Source: Tolypeutes matacus | Taxonomy: Eukaryota > Chordata > Mammalia > Cingulata > Chlamyphoridae | DNA: 64,000 nucleotides | Direction: 5' to 3' | NCBI GenBank assembly: GCA_026826555.1 | Contig: JAKSZT010000142.1 | Location: 2,112,707 to 2,176,706 of the forward strand | Part shown: in pieces, positions 59,991 through 64,000 of the stretch | Layout: each line of letters starts with the position of its first letter | How positions within the stretch are numbered: position 1 is the first letter of the stretch | Position numbers and translations under genes: made by a program | Notes under the pieces: model-generated | Database searches by the model: none | Told to the model about the DNA's origin: nothing | Seen by the model: the letters and a program-made list of their open reading frames with translations, nothing else

Positions 59991-61940
59991 TTATAGATTA
60001 ATGCACCTTTATTTTTTTATTCTTTTACATTCTCAATAATAAAGCTCATTTTGGCAAAGAAATTAAAACATTTATCTTTATATTAGTAAGATTTAGAGAA
60101 TTATTTAGGGGACTTTAAGTATTGGCATCCAAAGAGTCATGTAATATTATATGAGATAGAAATCAGAATGCAATAATGAATATAGGAAAAGCTTTGAATA
60201 TGATAAACAGAGAAATCTTAAAATAATGTGTACTGGGATAACTCAGAAATTTTAGTATTATACATGGTCTTCGGGGCGGGGGGTAATTGCATTTTTTAAG
60301 GAGATGGAGATCATAAATTTCTATGGGGAGAGAACACATTTATGCCAGGATTCATTCATCAATCCTTATGAAAAAGCATCGTACAAAAGTATGATTGATC
60401 TCTGAAAGAACCCAGATTATGTTATCATTATTTCAAGATACAAACATGAGCAAATACAAAAAAAAGATATGTAATCCTTTACAATAAGTTGTCATATTAT
60501 AACAAATATTATTGTCAATTTATATTTGCTTAATGAATGGCTAAATCGCCTCTCACTAGAAAATATAAAAATGAGCAGAAAAAGGGCATATAACGTGGCT
60601 GTAATTTACGTGCTCTATTCATCAGATCCCGAACCTTTTCCTATCAAACCTGCCCATAAGTGAGAACAGCAAGGAAGTTAGGGACAAAGAAGATACCAGT
60701 AATGTACATATTCCAGAAGAAGTTTACAGTTTGACTAAGACAAAACTGACCTCCCCTTTGCTGTTTTCTATTTATCAAGTTTGGATCTTTAAGACAACTT
60801 GCTCATTATTTCTCTATTCTAAGCAAATATGTTGAAAATGCATTTACAATAACTACCCATTGTCATAATTCCTTCAGTCCTTATTTTCTCCAACTCTTCT
60901 AAACACTTTCCATCACTGTGATTATTCGTATTTGAAATATTAGGAATATTCTCCTTAGTTAATGACTTTTGACCTTGTTTGCTGCACCAAATTGACTGAA
61001 GGTAACATTCTTAAATCCCATTATCAGGTAATGAGGACACTGTTCTTTCTGCCACCAGTAATCCAATCTCAGTGTCCTAAAGTAGAGAAATAGACCTTCC
61101 ATACTCATGCCAGGGAACTGATCACATTGGAATATTTTAAAAATGACCATTCAGAGATTGATGTGGTTACCCATCAGTGGGAATAATTACATTTTATTAA
61201 ACAATTTTTCCAGGTACAGAGGAAAAAACACTTTTACCAGCTTCTCAGTATGTCTGAAAGTAAAAAGTATTTGATTTCCATTTGGACTCACTGTCAGCAA
61301 TAATTTTTTGACTTCCAACTTTCTTTCAGTCAATAAAATATTCTTAAGAATCTTACAAATAATCATCTAACCCCTGGATCGTTTCCTTCAATCAGAAAGT
61401 GCCCACTCATTCACATGACATTTACTGTTAGAGTGTTCAAATTGTTTTATGAAACCATCTTGGTTTCATATGAGAAATATACTCACACTTCTACATGGTA
61501 GTCTTCAAATATTTGAAGGTGCTATATCATTTATTCTTCATGAAAAATTTTCTATCGCACCCCCTGGAAAAAAAACAATCTCAACAATTTATTCAATTGG
61601 ATATATAAAATAGATTTACCAAAAGTCACATACTAATTATCTAGGAATTTGTGATATGTTTTAATAGTGATTTTTAAGGAAATTGAAGATGAGATCCTGT
61701 ACCACTCAGCAACCTCAGCTCTATGTATATGCCCTAGTAAAAGTTACATATACTTTTAGCCCCCTTCATAGCATATATATATATTTATTTATCAGGAATG
61801 TTACATATATTTGTAAAGTTCTGAAGCAGCTATGGCAAAATATCAATATTTGCTATAGATGATTAATGTAGGAGATAATTTTAAAAACTTCCCCTATGAT
61901 TTTTTAATGTTTTCAATATTTTGCATTAAAACTAATCCTC
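59991..61940. other. Intergenic, no gene seen
   Basis: AT-rich, apparently single-copy sequence. No gene or assignable repeat; open frames are short. Confidence 0.5.
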
Positions 61941-61949
61941 ATAAACAAA

Positions 61950-62395
61950 CAAACATAAGGTGGGAATGCAACTATGGACAAAGTAGACATTATTATTCTA
62001 TTAATGGAAGAACTTGTAACATTGATATAAATACAGTGGTCACCAGAGTTTCTGAGGGGAGGGAGAGGGAAAAATAAGTGTAACAGAGGGTATTTTGGGA
62101 ACATTGGCTTCTACTGTATGCTATTACAATGACTGATACAAGTCATTATACATTTTGACAAAACCTATAAAATTGTACAGTGAAAAGTAAAAACCGTAAT
62201 GTAAACTATAGACCATGCTTAGTAGTAATGCTTCAATATGTGTTGATCAATTGTAACAAATGTATCACACTAATGAAAGATGTTAATGAAAAATTTTGTA
62301 GGAGCAGAGAGTGGGGTATATGGGAATCCCCTATATTTTCAATGTAACATTTATGTAATCTAAAGCTTCTATAAAAATAGAGGAAAAAAAAGAAT
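61950..62395 (+). mobile_element. L1-3'UTR-like poly(A) repeat, copy 11
   Basis: It aligns with 44940-45420, including GGGAGGGAGAGGGAAAA and the TATATGGGAATCCCCTATAT hairpin at 62317-62336, then an A-rich tail. It is the shortest single-unit plus-strand copy with the older 3' end. Confidence 0.82.
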
Positions 62396-64000
62396 AAAGA
62401 CCTCCCCACTCTGGGTCAACATGAGAGTTTTTGCTCTAAGGATTCTAGATCCAAGAGAGTTAAGATTATAAACTAATAAATAACTGTAATGTTTAAAAAA
62501 CTCCTCATAATATACTGTTCTTTATTGTATAGGACTAATGGATATATGACTCTGTGCATTTGCAGAAAACATAGAAATGTATCTTAAAAGTATTTGACTT
62601 TAATGTTTGCAATCTTAATCACAAATAAACAATCAAATAAGCAAACATCAAGCAGTGTGTCGGGGTACTCCAAGATAGAATGCAGAATCTGAAATCAATT
62701 ATAATTGCTTTATATATTCAATACACAACTGCACTGAAGTAGATGAAGAAGAAAAAGAAACTGCCTTGAGTAACTTTCGAATATTCCAGTTTCCAAATTA
62801 ATTGTATATTATCATTGTACCATATTTGGTAAATATGTTTCTCACAAAAATATATTTTAACAATTCTGAAACTGTAGTACATGTGTATTGAGGGGAAAAA
62901 AATAAGTAAATGGATGGCTGAGGTTGGGGCTGGACTTTTCACTATAGGTGATGGAGGTTACAGAAAGGAATGCAAGAATGAACCCTATGGAACAGGATTA
63001 GAGATGGAGACATCAGCATGAACTCATGTTAAATTTAATAAATATAAATAGATAGATACAGAAACAATTGTTGATGTGTGTATGCATGCATTATTATCCA
63101 CACATATAGTGCCTAACTCTGCAGAGTGGTCTCGGAAGCAATGACAGCCCAGTGGCTGTCAAAGAGAACACACAGTGCCTATATCTTGGTTTCTAAATAC
63201 CATTCTCCAGGAAAAGGCATAAGGGTTTCTTGGAGCAATGGCTAATTCTAGGAGTGGGGTAGGAGTACAAGATGAGTTTTGAGCATTTTGTACTGACAGA
63301 ACATTCTCAAAAATCTATAAGTAGAGTTTTTTTAAAATGGGACACTTAAGTCAACTTGAAGTTCAGAATGACTAAGATTAGAAAAATTTGAGCAACAATT
63401 TAAATAGCATAACTTTGGAATGAATCCAATGTGTGATGTAAAGATTAACAATTCCATCCTATATACATAAATAATTAAATAATTATAAAATTGTGGAAGA
63501 AGGAAGAAATCTTCCTTGCAGAATAAATTTTAAAATATGTAATTACTCTTTACTCAAAGAAGTGAAACTTATTTCCTCCTACCTTGCGAATGACCTGCAC
63601 ATAATGAATTATCCCCAATCAGTGGATTATGGAGTGGGGCACAGGGTAACTTTATAGTAGAGAAATCTGGCAAACACAACCTTAGCCAGGCAGTCACTTT
63701 AGAATGTACCCCTCATATGATGTAATAAGAAGGGCACTTCATCGTATTCTACCGAAACCCCATCTCAGTCTAACTATCAGAAAAACATTTGACGCACCCA
63801 AATTTTGGGATTCTTGTGGATTATATGACTGGTGAACCTCAAAATTGCCAAGGTCATGAAAAATCATCAAAGACTGAAAAATTTTCACAGACTAAAGGAG
63901 ACTAAGTAGACATGACAACCAACTGTAATGCAGTATACTAAATGGAATCCTGGACAAGGAAAGGCCTTATGAAAACTTAGAGAAAACTTATAAAAGACAA
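62396..64000. other. Intergenic, no gene seen
   Basis: No gene, RNA gene or clear repeat to the right edge of the window. A short A/GATA-rich stretch lies at 63040-63060. Confidence 0.5.

Overview
This is a mammalian window from a xenarthran, most likely an armadillo (Dasypus-like). The main evidence is the set of tRNA-Ala-like, TAAA-tailed SINEs of DAS type at about 866-1216, 1572-1987, 3705-3960 and 23832-23998. It also carries L1M-type LINEs, MIR and L2 relics and olfactory receptor relics, as expected of a placental AT-rich, LINE-rich region. I find no intact protein-coding gene. Every open frame I could assign belongs to a transposon, an endogenous retrovirus or a broken olfactory receptor.

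Layout. 1-4925: L1 ORF2 relics interrupted by three SINE insertions. 5730-6743 (+): a frameshifted family-4 olfactory receptor pseudogene. 7635-16363: a minus-strand L1 split by a 6.2-kb endogenous betaretrovirus-like provirus (9304-15474, minus strand). The provirus has two LTRs, a 6-bp target duplication, gag, dUTPase/protease, RT, RNase H and integrase relics, and no env. 16364-19050: two head-to-tail copies of an L1-3'UTR-like poly(A) repeat. 20098-25935: an L1 holding nested LTRs, a SINE and one copy of that repeat. 26035-27560: another copy plus an old L1 end. 27560-37880: mostly single-copy AT-rich DNA, with a second, minus-strand family-4 olfactory receptor pseudogene (30120-31028) and a few ancient repeats. 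37880-57200: a dense LINE block, comprising an L1 3' end, LTR relics, an L1 ORF2, a second L1 with 5'UTR, ORF1 and partial ORF2 landed in it, an inverted rearranged L1, and a HAL1-like LINE. 57681-58080: an assembly gap of 400 N whose two edges carry the same 47 bp. 58081-64000: more copies of the poly(A) repeat separated by unassigned sequence.

The two receptor relics, 24 kb apart in opposite orientation, suggest the margin of a decayed olfactory receptor cluster later filled with retroelements. The most notable items are a poly(A)-tailed, 3'-anchored repeat family (eleven copies, a short hairpin near the 3' end, one nearly identical pair), the provirus with a tRNA-Trp-like primer site, SINE multimers inserted as single units, and the probably false assembly gap. 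Family names are recognised by eye from sequence similarity; no database search was run.
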